Origin: Inonotus obliquus
Taxonomy: Eukaryota > Basidiomycota > Agaricomycetes > Hymenochaetales > Hymenochaetaceae
Direction: 5' to 3'
Assembly (NCBI GenBank): GCA_032164295.1
Contig: JAJHTX010000003.1
Span: 1,922,001 to 1,986,000, forward strand
Length of the DNA stretch: 64,000 nt
Numbering within the stretch: position 1 is the first letter of the stretch; each line of letters starts with the position of its first letter. Positions 14,724 through 26,602 of the stretch are shown here, piece after piece. Under the pieces are notes generated by a model. The model was given only the letters and a program-made list of their open reading frames with translations. It did no database searches and was not told where the DNA came from. Position numbers and translations under genes: made by a program.

Positions 14724-14986
14724 GCCTAGCCTGGGTGAATTGACAGAAGCTCAGGTGTAATTTAGCTGGGGCTTATGTTGATAGTTAGGCTCTGAATGGG
14801 CTCGCGCCTTCAGTCCAGGTTCGAACAGCCCGTTTCCAAGTCACGTGCTCGTGCTCAATCACGTGCTCAATACAAGGCAGGCACTTGATTCTGTTCGGTG
14901 TTCCTGTTCTGAACTCGACGCATTCCATTCACTATTTCGATTGGCCAATGCTGTGAATCACTACTAGTTGTCGAGAGACTTAAAGC
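14724..14986. promoter_or_regulatory. bidirectional promoter, PCP1-like / MPE1
   Basis: A 263-bp divergent intergenic region. It contains two CACGTG-like cores (tcacgtgctc) near 14,840-14,870, spaced about 20 bp apart, which could bind bHLH-type regulators. This is a sequence observation only. Confidence 0.4.
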
Positions 14987-17031
14987 ATGACTTCGTTTGT
15001 TTACTACAGATTCAAATCGCAGAAGGATGAATCTAAAATCTCTTTCGATGGTACGGGCATCTCAGTCTTCGACCTCAAGAAAGAAATAGTCCTCGCCAAC
15101 AACCTCAAAGCAAATGACTTCGACCTTTTACTGTTTGATCCTTCTAGTGGACAAGGTAGGCCTCATTAGCCTGCACAGGGTTGCGTTTCCTGTTGACTAA
15201 GCCCACTTTCCTCTGTAGAGTATAAGGACGATACACACATAATTCCCCGGTCATCTTCTGTCATCGCTGGGCGTGTTCCCGCGCGGGCTGGAAGGGGAAG
15301 AGGCATGATGTATCTTACAGCAGTGGCACCGAGCGTCACTTCAGCAGACGCTTCGCCTGGAAAGGACAAGCTCTCAGCTACAAATCTCATGAGGGGCAGA
15401 GTGGGCGCTGGCGCGGTCTCCGTTCGCTTTGATAGCAAGGAAGATTCTACCGAACTCAGATCATCGGTACGTCTTTCTCATCGTTTTCATGGCTCAAAGC
15501 TGCTCAGTGACTTGCGTGTGAGGAAGACACCAAAACCAGTGGCCGAAGACGACGAAGCTGCGGCTATGGCTGCTATGTTCAAGGCACAGACGGATGTTTG
15601 GGAGGAGACTCAAGAAAAAATGTCGCAGTCAGTATTAGCCTATCTTCTGCTTCCTATTTGTGCTATGATAAATGAATCTCGCTTGTTATCGCGTTTGCAT
15701 GTGTTTCCTCTCAGTGCTGTACCCATTTACAATCCGAGAGGTGTTGGGCGAGGCGGAAAAACGTTCATAAGTCGACAACCCCATCATCAGTCTGACCGAC
15801 CTCTACCGCCAAGCTATGTATGCTATCGCTGTGGTACAAAGGGTAAGCTGTTTGCCATGAATAGCACAGAGGTCGTAATGTAATGGTATTCAAAGGACAC
15901 TGGATACACGATTGCCCTACAAACAACGATAGAGACTACGACAACCGACCTCGCATTAAACGGACAACAGGTATTCCACGAAGCTTCTTGAAAGCTGTCG
16001 AATCACCTTCGGAGGGGAAGCTCGCCCAGGGTGTCATGGTTACACCAGAGGGCGGGTATGTGGTTGCGCAGCCAGATCTGTAAGTCTCGTCCTTCATATA
16101 TCTCGACAGGTCTATTCAGCTCATCTTTTTACAGTGCATCATGGCAAAAGCAGGTCACCCGTGCGAAGGGCCTTACATTTTCCGAAGTCCGAGAGAAACC
16201 TCCAACCGACGCGGCTTTGGCATGTCCAATAGATGGCAAACTGTTCCTGGAAGCTGTCAAAACTCCTTGCTGCAGCACGCTCTATTGTGAAGATTGTATA
16301 CATTCTTGTTTGCTTGAAAACGACTTCATCTGTCCGAAATGCTCAAGAAAAATTCCATCTCTTGATAGTCTTGTTATCGACAAGCCGATGCGTACAAGGG
16401 TTGGTGATTACATCGACAAAGTGATCAGGGAAAGTAATGAGGCAGAGGTGGCCGCTTCGAAGTCTGTAGAGAGCTTAGATGTAAGAGGTGCATGACACGT
16501 CAAATGTTTCCAGTTACTAACAGAACCGAGTAGGATTCAAAAGACGACGTTGGTTCAGATATAGATACCGAAGTGCAATTCGACCAACAACCCGGCACCA
16601 ATTTCGACCTATCTCAACTCCTCAACGAAACAATTCCACAGCTGCAGGGGCAAGTCACGCAACTGTCAGCCATGCTGCAGAATTCGTCTTTGCCAAGCCA
16701 AGTCCGACAATCCACTGCGTTACAACTACAGCAGACTCAGGTGCAACTACAGCAAGCACAGGCGTTTGCGGCGTTGGCAGCAGATATGACAGCTGCCGCA
16801 GCTGCATCCACTCAGCAGGGAAACGGAAACATAAACATAAACCCTACATTCCAACAGAATCAATGGCCAGCACCAACATTCCCCACTCAGCAACCATCGG
16901 CAATTGATTCTGCATATCAACGTCTACCCCTCAATAACAGGCGCCGAAACGTCAAAAGAGAGAGACCTTCAGATTTCTTGGAGATTGGAACAGGAGAGCC
17001 ACAGGTGAAGATGCCTAAGTTTTGGGAATAG
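14987..17031 (+). CDS. MPE1: Mpe1/RBBP6-type cleavage-polyadenylation factor
   Basis: Subunit of the nuclear cleavage and polyadenylation factor. The domains come in the canonical order. First is an N-terminal DWNN ubiquitin-like domain (MTSFVYYRFKSQKDESKISF, residues 1-76). Next is a CCHC zinc knuckle formed across an intron, CYRCGTKG|HWIHDC, giving C-x2-C-x4-H-x4-C. Last is a RING/U-box-like finger with CPIDGKLFLEAVKTPCC, YCEDCI and ICPKC. The C-terminal part is Gln-rich (QLQGQVTQLSAML, QQTQVQLQQAQ) and ends KMPKFWE. About seven exons. All three domains are intact, so this call is firm. The knuckle and finger bind RNA and may give E3 ligase activity by analogy with RBBP6. Confidence 0.93.
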
Positions 17032-17166
17032 TTGCGTCGACGATCGTGTTACAATCTATCACATTAATCTCCGCTTGCTTTGGTCGCAGTGTTCGGGAAA
17101 AATTGACATCTGCCATGCACAGCGGCCGACGGACTTATAATACTATAGGAGGGTATCTACATATAG

Positions 17167-19601
17167 TTAGGCTACGATAGCAACCTCGGAAGTCTGCTCC
17201 TGAGTGCTCGATGTGTCTGGTTTGGAATCGACTTTCTTTAGCAGTAGTTCTTGATAACTTTCCCATGTCTTGACCAACTGAAAACAAATCGACCTGAGAC
17301 CCAGAGGAGACCTTCCATCAATAAGTACATACCTCCTTTTGTCTTTGAATCATTCCTTCTAGGAAGCCCTCGAGAGCAGTCTTGAAGTCACCGATTCGTT
17401 CATGTTCAAATCGAGCAAACTCGATTTTCACAAGCTTGCTACAACGATCGAAGTCATGCTTTGCGTCGAGCGCTTTTCGCTCGGTCTAAACTTGCGTTGA
17501 AGACCAGCAATGTTGAGTAAAGAACCAACGCACCTCTGCTATCTGTGTTAGTGAATGTCCCATACGTTCTTGAGGAATTCGTCCCTGACTACGCGCCCTT
17601 TCATACGTTTGCATGACTCGACGCAATTCGTTCTCTGCGCTCTGCCATTGGGCATGACAGCGCACCCGCGAAGCGAATGCCACCTGTCCAGCTATGAGAA
17701 ATGGAGTGAATGAGGCTCATGTATGAAAGTTTGCTTACCCGTACGGAGTTGATAATTCGAGAGTACTCCTCGACTGCGGGGCATTTATACGAATTTAGAG
17801 TTGACGATTACGTTGTAATATTGGACCTACCGGTTGTCATAAACGTAATCGTGTCCTCCTGCGCTTGAGTATGCTGGAGGTCTTGGGCTTTCTTCTCCAC
17901 GCTGGCGAGCGTGGAGAGAGAATGGCAAAGCTCTGCGCTCAAATCTGACTCCGAGAGCTCTCCAACGCTCAGCGAGAACTCTCCGTTAGTGATCGCTAGT
18001 TCTGATGACGACGCAACGAGCTCAGTTTCGAGCGACAAGTTAGAACGGCGAACGTACCTTCTCGTTGTTTTGACACGGAATCGATTGCTTTCACGAGGCT
18101 CTTCAGCTGAGACTCTAAGGTGTCGAGATACAACTTTTTCTTCTCAAACCACTACATATAACATGAGTTGAACGTTATTCACGGCGAAGAGAAAGACATA
18201 CGTCGTCAACCTCGGAAAACTTGGATCCGGTAATCGTTTGTCCAATACTTGAGAGTATTCCTCCGCGCTCATGTGCCATTTCGGTTTTCCTATGTTTAAT
18301 CTGGCGTGTTATCAGCATGACGGGGCCGTGATATTCCTTAAAAAACGCTCTTACATCAAGTGCAAAGGTATCAGACTCCAGAAACATCTTGAAGTCCGGA
18401 TCCTTCGCCAAAATAGAGTGATTAGCAATCTTCTGGATGCATGTTTCCAGAGCTAATCGTCGTTGCTGGACGAAAAGGTTATCGAATCTTCCGAAGGGAT
18501 TCTTCTCTGGAATAGGCGGAACAATAACACCCGGATTATTCAGAGATAGTGCATCATACAGCCACAGAAAATCCGAGTAACGCCTCAGCACGGAGAAAGA
18601 GGGTTTGCCGAAGAGAGGAGAGTTTGTCTGTACCAATATCTCGTTACAACAGAGCACTCTCGTGTTGAGTAATGCATTACCTTGGTATGGACTGTGTATA
18701 GTATGTACGGTCGGATAGGGTCTCCAACCTTCTGTGGGTCCTCAACAGTTATAGAAAAGAATGACCGCGCTACAGAAGCCTCTTTATCGGTCGCTCGGCT
18801 CTGGTTAGAACAAGCCAACAGTGGTAAGTATTTCTCTAGGCAGTGAAAATTGCTGCCACACACTTCTTTTTCTTCGCTAGCCACCGAGGCAGAATGTATG
18901 GACTCAACTCGTCCAGCATCCTCCACTTTATGCTGGGTAGATACAGAGTATTCCTCAGGCGTATCCTGCCAACCTCCAGTACTCTCACCCCCTAGAGCAA
19001 GGCTAGCGAACGCCTGTGCAACGCCTGGTCCCGGAGACTCGAGAGGGGAGACAAACTGTTTTGATGGTGAAATCGGTGTCGGAGAAGTTAACGTTTGGGC
19101 TTGGTCCGTACTTGGAGGGCGAGGCGACGATGCTATTGGTGTATTACTACGTGTGGCAGCATCGGGCGCTGAGAGTGACCCACCATCAGGTCTATGTCCG
19201 CGAAATGAAGGCTCGTCCGTCGCATTTTGTTCTTCCGTGCCGTCAGCGGATATACTTTCACGGAAACCTGGACTCTTGATATCCAAGCTCTGAGTAGCTG
19301 TTTCGTCGGCGCTGCCACTGGCAGATTTTGTTTCATTCAAGTATTGGGAGTCAGAGCTTCCCTCGCCTTCGCCGGATCCATCTACCGAGCGCGTTTCGTG
19401 TATAGAACCTGCGCCCTCTTGATCACTCGCAGACTGGGCGCTCTCAAACCCTCCGCCGTAAGTATCATGAGCTTGCTCTTGCTGGCCGAAAGAAGACCAA
19501 GGATCCGGTGAGGACGAACGAGGCTTGTCGAATGGATTCGCGAAAGGATTGTCCTCGAAGGGATGCCGCGAAGATGAGAGGAGGTCGTCAAAGCCATCCA
19601 T
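17167..19601 (-). CDS. VPS5: sorting nexin, Vps5/SNX1 type (PX-BAR)
   Basis: Retromer-associated sorting nexin for endosome-to-Golgi recycling. The long acidic Ser-rich N-terminus begins MDGFDDLLSSSRHPF and has Asn-Pro-Phe repeats (NPFANPFDKP) that may bind EH domains. The PX domain starts at GDPIRPYILYTVHTK and continues in FSVLRRYSDFLWLYDAL, VIVPPIPEKNPFGRF and QQRRLALETCIQKI, with the Arg-Arg-Tyr and Pro-Pro-x-Pro phosphoinositide-binding features. The C-terminal BAR region (SELAITNGEFSLSVGELS, EKKAQDLQHTQ) spans roughly 18,200 to 17,200 and is split by several introns. It ends EVAIVA. Vps17 is the main alternative, but the conserved PX basic residues favour Vps5. It converges with MPE1. 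Confidence 0.85.
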
Positions 19602-19662
19602 GGTTAAGTAAATAGGCAGAAAATGAGACTACAATATTTCCGTAACACAAGCGAATGACGTA

Positions 19663-20309
19663 CAGGAAAATAGGTCCTTTAAACAGTACCGTTCCTTTGA
19701 ACACCATGACTTTTCTCACTCAATTCTTCACTTATCAACTCAGAAAAATGCATGTACTAAAGGATAGTATGTATCACTAAGTCTGCAAACTTACAAGAAG
19801 TTTGAGCAAGCTGTTGAGTCTAGAAAAATTATACAGTGCAGATATTTGGTGAAATTCACAGACCTGAGTCGAAACCAATTCCTCCTGCAATTTCCCCTGT
19901 TATTTAACTGTATGGATAACCTGATACTCTAAAAGTATGCTACATATTCTACTTTCACTCCAAGTTTCAGGGAGAAACTGCTGCTCAATCAATTAATATT
20001 GTAAGAAAATCTCAAGAGTGTGATAGTCAAAATGATCGGCGTGCTGACAAAATAGGATATCTCGGCAACTCATTACAACCGGAGTGTAATTGATATTGGC
20101 GTGACATTACGTCACAAGGTGTTCAAAGGAGCCCTTGTTTCTTTCCAGGTCCATATCTATTTTTCTAGCACACCTTCCGGCTTAGAAAATAATCAGCATG
20201 TGTCTCCTATAGTATACTCCATGAAAATGTACTTTAATTGTAGAAAAGTTGTGTGTGGAAAGACCTGGGGGCAAGTTTGTAATTGGTTTAAAGGAACGGT
20301 ATTTTCCTG
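19663..20309. mobile_element. MITE-like element with CAGGAAAATA terminal inverted repeats, TA flanks
   Basis: A non-coding 647-bp block begins CAGGAAAATAGGTCCTTTAA and ends with the inverted copy; the end reads TTTAAAGGAACGGTATTTTCCTG on the + strand. The first 10 bases match exactly, and similarity continues as TCCTTTAAAC with a small offset. Both ends are directly flanked by TA (19661-19662 and 20310-20311), the target duplication expected of Tc1/mariner/pogo-type elements. An internal partial repeat, CCGTTCCTTTGAAC, lies at 19689-19702. No transposase frame is present, so the element would be mobilised in trans if at all. It sits in the space between the VPS5-like and F-box genes. Confidence 0.75.
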
Positions 20310-20410
20310 TAATCACTAGTTTTAACATTTATGAAGTTCAATTTATCAAGCTAACGGGACAATATTATTAATCCAGCAACGGGCGAACGCATGCATACTT
20401 AATTCTATTA

Positions 20411-21997
20411 CTAGGCTGCAAAAGAACGGACCTTGGAGAACCAGAAGGGACGCTCATGCTTCAGACCCACAGGTATGGCCTCTCCATTTTCCTTATTGAC
20501 AGAGTCATATCCAGCCAAGTCCAATTTGTTCCACCTGACGAAAATGAGCAAACAAGATAGCAGCTGTAGATTACAACACACCTTCCCAGAGGTTTGGACT
20601 TGAGTTTCAACGACATCTGGAAGGTGTAGCGCGCATGCCCTCCGCTTGGATCCGTTAGGTCGCGAACGAGAATCGTGGTCCCTTCCAATGTCCAATTGCC
20701 AATAAACAAGCCCTGGATAACACTTAATAGAGTAACCAACTAGAACATTCATGACGGCACCTTCATCCGAAGAGTTGGCTTCAACAAATGAATGATCGAT
20801 TGCGGCTCCACGTCTTCGTTTGCAAGGAGGGATAGCACCGACCCGTCAGCGAAAAACCGGCTACGTTCGAGTGAGAAAGGAGCCTATAGGAGCACGCAAA
20901 GAACCTAAGCGTACAGGTACCTGTGGTAAGTAATAAGGTGACTGACCTGATAGATGACGTGTCAGTGGGGATCAGTGCCAATTTACGCTAACTAAACTCA
21001 CGTTGACCCACACATTATCGGAATTCATCCCAGGACGTCTGCCGTCAAGTATCACTTTAGTTATCACAATACAGTCAAAGAATGGTCTAACACGTAATGA
21101 CAAACTGCAATGTACACGCCGTCGAGTCTCAGTCGAGGATGCTCGATGTAGAAGCGTCGGTAGTCATTTGAGTACTGCCCGACCAATGTCTCGATAGCAA
21201 CGTCGTGAGGAATTTGAGGGGGCATATATGTCCTCTGCACTAGGTTTCTTCGCGTTATTTGTTCAGTCAAGTTTGAAGAGCACAATCACATTCTAACAAG
21301 CATACCTCCAAATAGATGAGTCCAGAGAGAGTACTCTAGCCTTCCTACTAAGCAGAGCAAACCTCTCGATAGCGCTCGGATCAAGAGCCTTCAGGATCAG
21401 GATAACAATCTCATGTGGAAGAAATCGAAGCGGAGTGCCACACGATTCGTCTACCGGGATGAAGTCCAAGTCACTGGGAAAGCCCGCAAGCAGATGTATC
21501 AATATTCCGGCATCCATGCGTTTCTGCGCAACCATCCTTGCTTTCGAAATCGTCCTGGCTATCTTCTGCATATCTGCTACAGGAAGAACGGCCTTGAGAT
21601 GTTCTTTAGCGCTGACATTGCCTTGCTGGACAGTGGCTGCTTCCAGAAGTTGTTCCTCTCTGCGGTACGCCTTGTCGACGTTTGAATCAAGCTTGAACGC
21701 ATTCCTGTAGAGACGCAGAGCCTCGTCAAGGTCTCCAGCCTGTTCGAACTGTATTGCAAGCTGGTAGGTCTCCACCGCCTTCGAAATACGAGGTTGAGCG
21801 ACATAAAGTTCGGCGTGAGTTCGCGATGATACTATCCGACCCGATGATGTTAGGCCTTCCTCAGAACCCTCCTGATTGACCGTCAATGCCGACTGAGAGC
21901 CTGCGTTTCTGTGTGAATGGGAAACGCGCGATCGTTGCTTGATTTCAGCCTTCCATTGCTCTCTGAATTCAGCTAGTTCTCGAGATTCCACGCTCAT
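20411..21997 (-). CDS. HRT3: F-box protein, FBXO9/Hrt3 (Pof7) type
   Basis: Substrate receptor of an SCF ubiquitin ligase. After a charged start (MSVESRELAEFREQW) there is a single TPR-like hairpin (AVETYQLAIQFEQAGDLDEA, then LRLYRNAFKLDSNVDKAYRR). The F-box follows (RFLPHEIVILILKALDPSAI, then LLSRKARVLSLDSSIW). The C-terminal half is beta-rich with conserved patches IPHDVAIETLVGQY, YRRFYIEHPRLRLDGVYIAV, GLFIGNWTLEG and KLDLAGYDSVNKENGEAI. TPR, F-box and this C-terminal domain in that order define FBXO9/Hrt3. The stop is at 20411, about 100 bp beyond the MITE. It diverges from the J-protein gene over 221 bp. Confidence 0.85.
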
Positions 21998-22218
21998 ACG
22001 TTACAGAATGGCTTTGCCTGAGAGTAGGCAAGCCGCTTCTTTGAAAAGGAAGAGGTGAGGATGACTGAAAGAAAGAAGCAGGTTTCTGTTTGTCATAGTG
22101 AGAACAAACAGAGCTCTGTAGAAAGGTGTCACGTGTCCCGAATGACACTGAGCGCTTTCTTTCTTCCACGTTACGACAGGTTAGCTGAAGCACGTAGTGC
22201 ACACCAGTGATTACTCCC

Positions 22219-23900
22219 ATGGAGAGCAACAAGGACGAGGCTCTCAAATGCTTGTCTATAGCCCAACGGCATTACAACTCCGGTAATTATTCCTCAGCTC
22301 GGCGATTTGCTGTAAAGTCGACTAGGTATGTGTCGTTGAGTTCACTTGAATTAGATGAACGCTGTAACTGCCCAACCTTTCTGCTTCGCCAGCCTGTTCC
22401 CAACTCCCGAAGCATCCAAACTATTACAGCGTATCAATGATCTCGACTCTTCCCCAGCATCCCCTGAAAATCCCTCAGGATCATCGACCTCAGCGGAGAC
22501 GCATCCCTCTGCATCTGGTGCGAAGCACAGGCACCAAACACCTGCCAATCCGGCATCTTCGTCCTCGAGTTCTACACCGAATGGAACGGCCAGTGGAAGT
22601 AGCAAGGAAAAGAGGGAATATACACCAGAACAAGCGGCTGTCGTGAAACGGATACTGTCTTGCAAGGTCACAGAGTTCTATGAGATTATGTCGTTAAAGA
22701 AAGATTGCACGGAGGCAGAGGTGAAAAAAGCTTATCGAAAGGTTTGGTTAGGAGCGTAATCTCGTGCTACTTTGTCCTGATGAGGTGTATAGCTTGCGCT
22801 ACAGTTACACCCCGACAAGAATGGTGCGCCCGGTGCTGACGAGGCCTTCAAGTGTGAGTTTTGAAACCATTATGGTGTCGTTGCTACAGTGTCATTTTCC
22901 ATATTTACTGACTCTACAACCAGTGGTCTCAAAAGCCTTTCAGATCCTTTCTGGTGAGCTGAACTCCTTTCTGAGAGTTCGGGTTACACTGATAGTCTTC
23001 ATCCATAGATGCGGACAAGCGTGCACAGTATGATCGGTTCGGTTCTGATCCTGAATCACGGTTCAGTGGTATGTCAACTGCGAGTAACGGGTCAGCAGGG
23101 TTCGCGGGTGGTCCCTTTGGCGCAGGACGGTTTGAAGGTGAACTAAGTCCGGAAGAATTGTTCAATATGTTTTTCGGTAGTGGCGGAGGTTTCGGTGGAG
23201 GCCCATTTGGCAACACGCCAGGTAACTACATCTGCATTCTGAGCAACTAGTACTTTCTTGCTGATTAGCACCCTGTAGTCTTCACCGCTACTTTTGGACC
23301 GGGCGGCTTCCGAACAACGGGTGGGCATATGGGTGGTCGAAGAACCGGAGCCCAACGACAACAACAACAAGACATGTCGTTACGAACTATGTTCGCTCAG
23401 CTTGCGCCCCTCATCATCCTATTCCTATTCACCTTCATGTCTGCCGTACCCAACCTATTCAGCTCACGAAGTGTTCCGGATCCGCGATACTCTTTTCAGC
23501 CATCTGTGCGTTTTAACATGGGCCGGGAAACTTCTGGTCGTAACGTGAAATATTTCGTGAACCAGGCCGAGTTTATGGCCCATCCGATTGGCAAAGAGAC
23601 GACAGAGATGAGAAATGACGGACGGAGCGGTATATTGAACAAGTTTGAACGGAATGTGGAAACGAGCTACGTGGACCAGGTATACATGGTTTGCCAGCGG
23701 GATCAGGAACGACAACAACGGCGGAAGGAGGCAAAAATGTAGGTTCTCCTTGGGATTGATCAGTCTGAGATTATTGAATGTTTATTCGGATTTTTAGGGG
23801 TTTTTTCGGGATTGGAGCGGACTGGGAAGCGATCAAGGCGATCAATTCCGAAAAGATAGAGAGCTGCGAAGAGTACAATCGGATTGCGGGTAGACGATAG
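22219..23900 (+). CDS. DNAJB12/B14-type ER-membrane J protein
   Basis: Hsp70 co-chaperone of the ER membrane. The N-terminal helix pair MESNKDEALKCLSIAQRHYN and YSSARRFAVKSTR is typical of this J-protein class. A Ser/Pro/Ala linker follows, then the J domain: EFYEIMSLKKDCTEAEVKKA, an intron, then LALQLHPDKNGAPG with the essential HPD tripeptide intact, and AFQILSDADKRAQYDRFG. A Gly/Phe-rich region (FFGSGGGFGGGPFG) precedes one membrane segment (LAPLIILFLFTFMSAVPNLF) and a C-terminal luminal DUF1977-like domain (RNVKYFVNQAEFM). It ends EEYNRIAGRR. The family acts in ER-associated degradation and membrane-protein folding. About seven exons; the HPD is encoded just after an intron. Confidence 0.88.
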
Positions 23901-24207
23901 AGATACTCTAGTGGCGAGCTTGCATATATGCCGTATTTTTCATGTGGTAATTATGGAATGTTATTTATGTGACAGCATCCGTGACAGTGCGGTGACAGTG
24001 ACAGTAACAGGGCAAACACGGAAACCAATTCGGGTCATTCCGTCCCGATGGTGCGAACGCTTTCAACAACGTTGTAGGCCAGGCGGATATCGTCGTCGTC
24101 GACAAAACATCATCGCAGACCTCTTCATGCAAAACTGGAACAAAAAGGAAATGGAATTCGAGATGGTTCAATTGACGCGCTTTGCTGCGCCCGTTACAGA
24201 CACATCA
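23901..24207. other. convergent intergenic spacer
   Basis: Tail-to-tail spacer between the J-protein gene and COX9, holding both 3' UTRs. It includes a short run of (GTGACA/GTGACAGT)-like repeats around 23,970-24,010. No gene is recognisable. Confidence 0.45.
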
Positions 24208-24491
24208 TCATGCACTCTCTGCCCTTTGCTTCTCCAGCTTGAGATAGTATTCCTCTTGGCGTTTTACTATCCAATACTCATAAGATAGTTGCAAGCGACT
24301 GGTTGAATTGTGGACATACCAGATGGCAGGTGAACAGCATACCTAAGGAAGTGGTGAGAGAGATACGAGAAGACAATGAGGAACGAGAATTACCAGAAAG
24401 TGTAGCCTCCAGCAGCCCCGAGACCAAGTGAGAGGGATAAAGTGGTGAAGAAATGCTTTCTGAGAGTGCCGGTAATAGGCGCGATGGGCAT
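24208..24491 (-). CDS. COX9: cytochrome c oxidase subunit VIIa (Cox9 type), 59 residues
   Basis: A very small nuclear gene for an inner-membrane subunit of respiratory complex IV. Exons 24394-24491, 24320-24342 and 24208-24266 total 180 nt, i.e. 59 residues, matching the family length. The start MPIAPITGTLRKH is nearly the family signature (IAPITGT). A single membrane helix (FTTLSLSLGLGAAGGYTFW) follows, then YAVHLPSV|KRQEEYYLKLEK. The middle exon is only 23 nt, so the gene is easily missed; no single frame exceeds about 35 codons. It shares a 343-bp divergent region with CDC55. Confidence 0.88.
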
Positions 24492-24834
24492 TGTGTACAA
24501 CGCGGAGGATAAGATGGCGGTTGAGATAAGTTGGTGATGGAAAGAAGGCAAAGGAGCTGAGGATACACAAGACCAAATAAGTGACAGTGTCCGTCAGGGC
24601 CTTTGCCGCGCGATTGTCTGTCCGCCTTCTTACATCCCTCCCTCATCTTCATATCCTACCCCTCCCATCTCATCCCTTTCTCTTCCTATTATCATCCTCA
24701 ACGTGTGGGCCACTATCTTGCCAACGTTCATCATATACTCCGTTTGCCATCATAACTTGCATTTACCATCAAACACCCTCCGCCCTCTTCCCACCTCAAC
24801 CCCGGCCACTTCTCTTCCTTAGCACTCATAAACA
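24492..24834. promoter_or_regulatory. bidirectional promoter, COX9 / CDC55
   Basis: A 343-bp divergent region. Its right half (24,620-24,830) is strongly pyrimidine-rich on the + strand, with many CT/CCT runs, a common core-promoter and 5'-leader feature in basidiomycetes. No coding potential is seen. Confidence 0.5.
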
Positions 24835-26602
24835 ATGATGGACAGTGACGCATCGGGATCAGGTGGCTGGAGATTTGCGCAATGCTTTGGTGATAAAGGA
24901 GAAGTGGAGGACATTACTGAAGGTCAATACTCTAGCTCCGTCTTCCTTTCTCGTACCCTTTCATCATATTTCTCATCCTAACAGCCGATATCATCTCCAC
25001 CGTCGAGTTCGATTCAACAGGAAATTACCTTGCTACCGGCGACAAGGGAGGGCGCGTAGTTCTATTTGAGCGAAATGAGGCAGTAAGTCCCTTTCACTTC
25101 CAGTCGTGGCAGGGTACATTCAGGTCGCACGCATGCTCATCTCTTACACAAATAGAAAAAGGGTTGCGAGTACAAGTTTTACACCGAATTTCAATCTCAT
25201 GAACCAGAGTTCGACTACCTCAAGTCCCTCGAGATCGAAGAGAAAATAAATAAAATCAAGTGGTGCAAGCGACAAAACTACGCGCATTTCCTGTTATCGA
25301 CCAACGGTAAGCCTCCCCTGGGCGTCAGCTCCGAGACGCAACTAATGTCCGTGCAGATAAGACAGTCAAGCTCTGGAAAGTATTCGAGCGGTCGTTGAAG
25401 GCTGTCGCGGAGTCCAATCACCATGATGGGCAACGACAAATTTCGCCACCACTAAATCCTGCAGCGCTTCGGCTTCCTCGCATGGTCGCGCAAGACAATG
25501 TTGTCACAGCTGTACCACGAAAGGTCTATTCGAATGCTCATGCGTATCACATCAACTCGATATCGATAAATTCGGACGGAGAGACATACATATCAGCCGA
25601 TGACCTGCGAGTCAATCTATGGCATCTGAACATCAGTGATCAGAGCTTCAGTTAGTTCCTTTCCCGTTTCTGGCGTCTAAAGCTCTTTGACAGTGGTCTC
25701 CAGACATCGTGGACATCAAGCCTGTGAATATGGAAGAGTTAACAGAAGTCATCACAGCCGCGGAATTCCACCCAACTCAATGCAATCTTTTCATGTACTC
25801 AAGCTCAAAAGGGACCATAAAATTGGCCGATATGCGTGAATCAGCATTATGTGACCAACATGTCAAACGTAAGCACGATGTTCTCTCCTATGATATGAAT
25901 ACTGTTGACGCTGGCATTGGTAGTATTCGAAGAGGAGGAGGATCCATCGACACGCTCATTCTTCTCCGAAATCATCTCATCAATATCCGATGTCAAGTTC
26001 AGCCACGATGGGCGATACATTCTCTCTCGCGACTATCTATCATTGAAGGTCTGGGATGTCAACATGGAGTCACGACCTCTGAAGACCATCCAAATACACG
26101 ACCACCTCCGAGGGAAATTGTGCGATCTGTACGAGAATGACTGTATATTTGACAAGTTTGAGTGCATGTTCAGCGGCGACGGATCGTAAGTTTCAGCCAC
26201 ACTCCGTTATGCTGAAGGCGATATTGATCTGTTCGATCTGTTCTGCAGAAGCGTAATGACCGGTTCTTATCACAATTACTTCCGGATATTTGACGTAGAG
26301 ACATCAAACGACATTGTCCTGCAAGCAGATAAGTCGGCTTTTAAAGCGAAAAAGATGGGCGTGCATGCGTTAGGCAAAGGAGGACCACAAAAGAATGGTG
26401 TGCGACCAGGTGGATTAAAGGAGCAGATGAACCTGGAAACACTCGATTTCAACAAGAAGATCTTGCACGGTAGCTGGCATCCCAGAGAAAACACGATAGC
26501 TGTACGTCAATGATCGAATATGTTGATATACTGCCTAATAATTAACCTCCCAATATTTAGATCGCAGCGACAAATAATCTTTTCCTTTACAGCGCAGCAT
26601 AG
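24835..26602 (+). CDS. CDC55: PP2A regulatory subunit B (PR55/CDC55), WD40
   Basis: B55 regulatory subunit that directs protein phosphatase 2A to substrates in mitotic exit and spindle checkpoint control. Start [20 protein letters not shown], with a second ATG immediately after. About nine exons. The conserved B55 blocks follow in order: [182 protein letters not shown], and the end [13 protein letters not shown]. This is a full-length, highly conserved seven-bladed propeller. Confidence 0.97.

Noticed and set aside
14805..14835. GGTTCGAAC motif resembling a tRNA T-loop
   Set aside because: The flanking five-base stems (CCAGG and AGCCC) do not pair on either strand, and no D-arm or acceptor stem was found.
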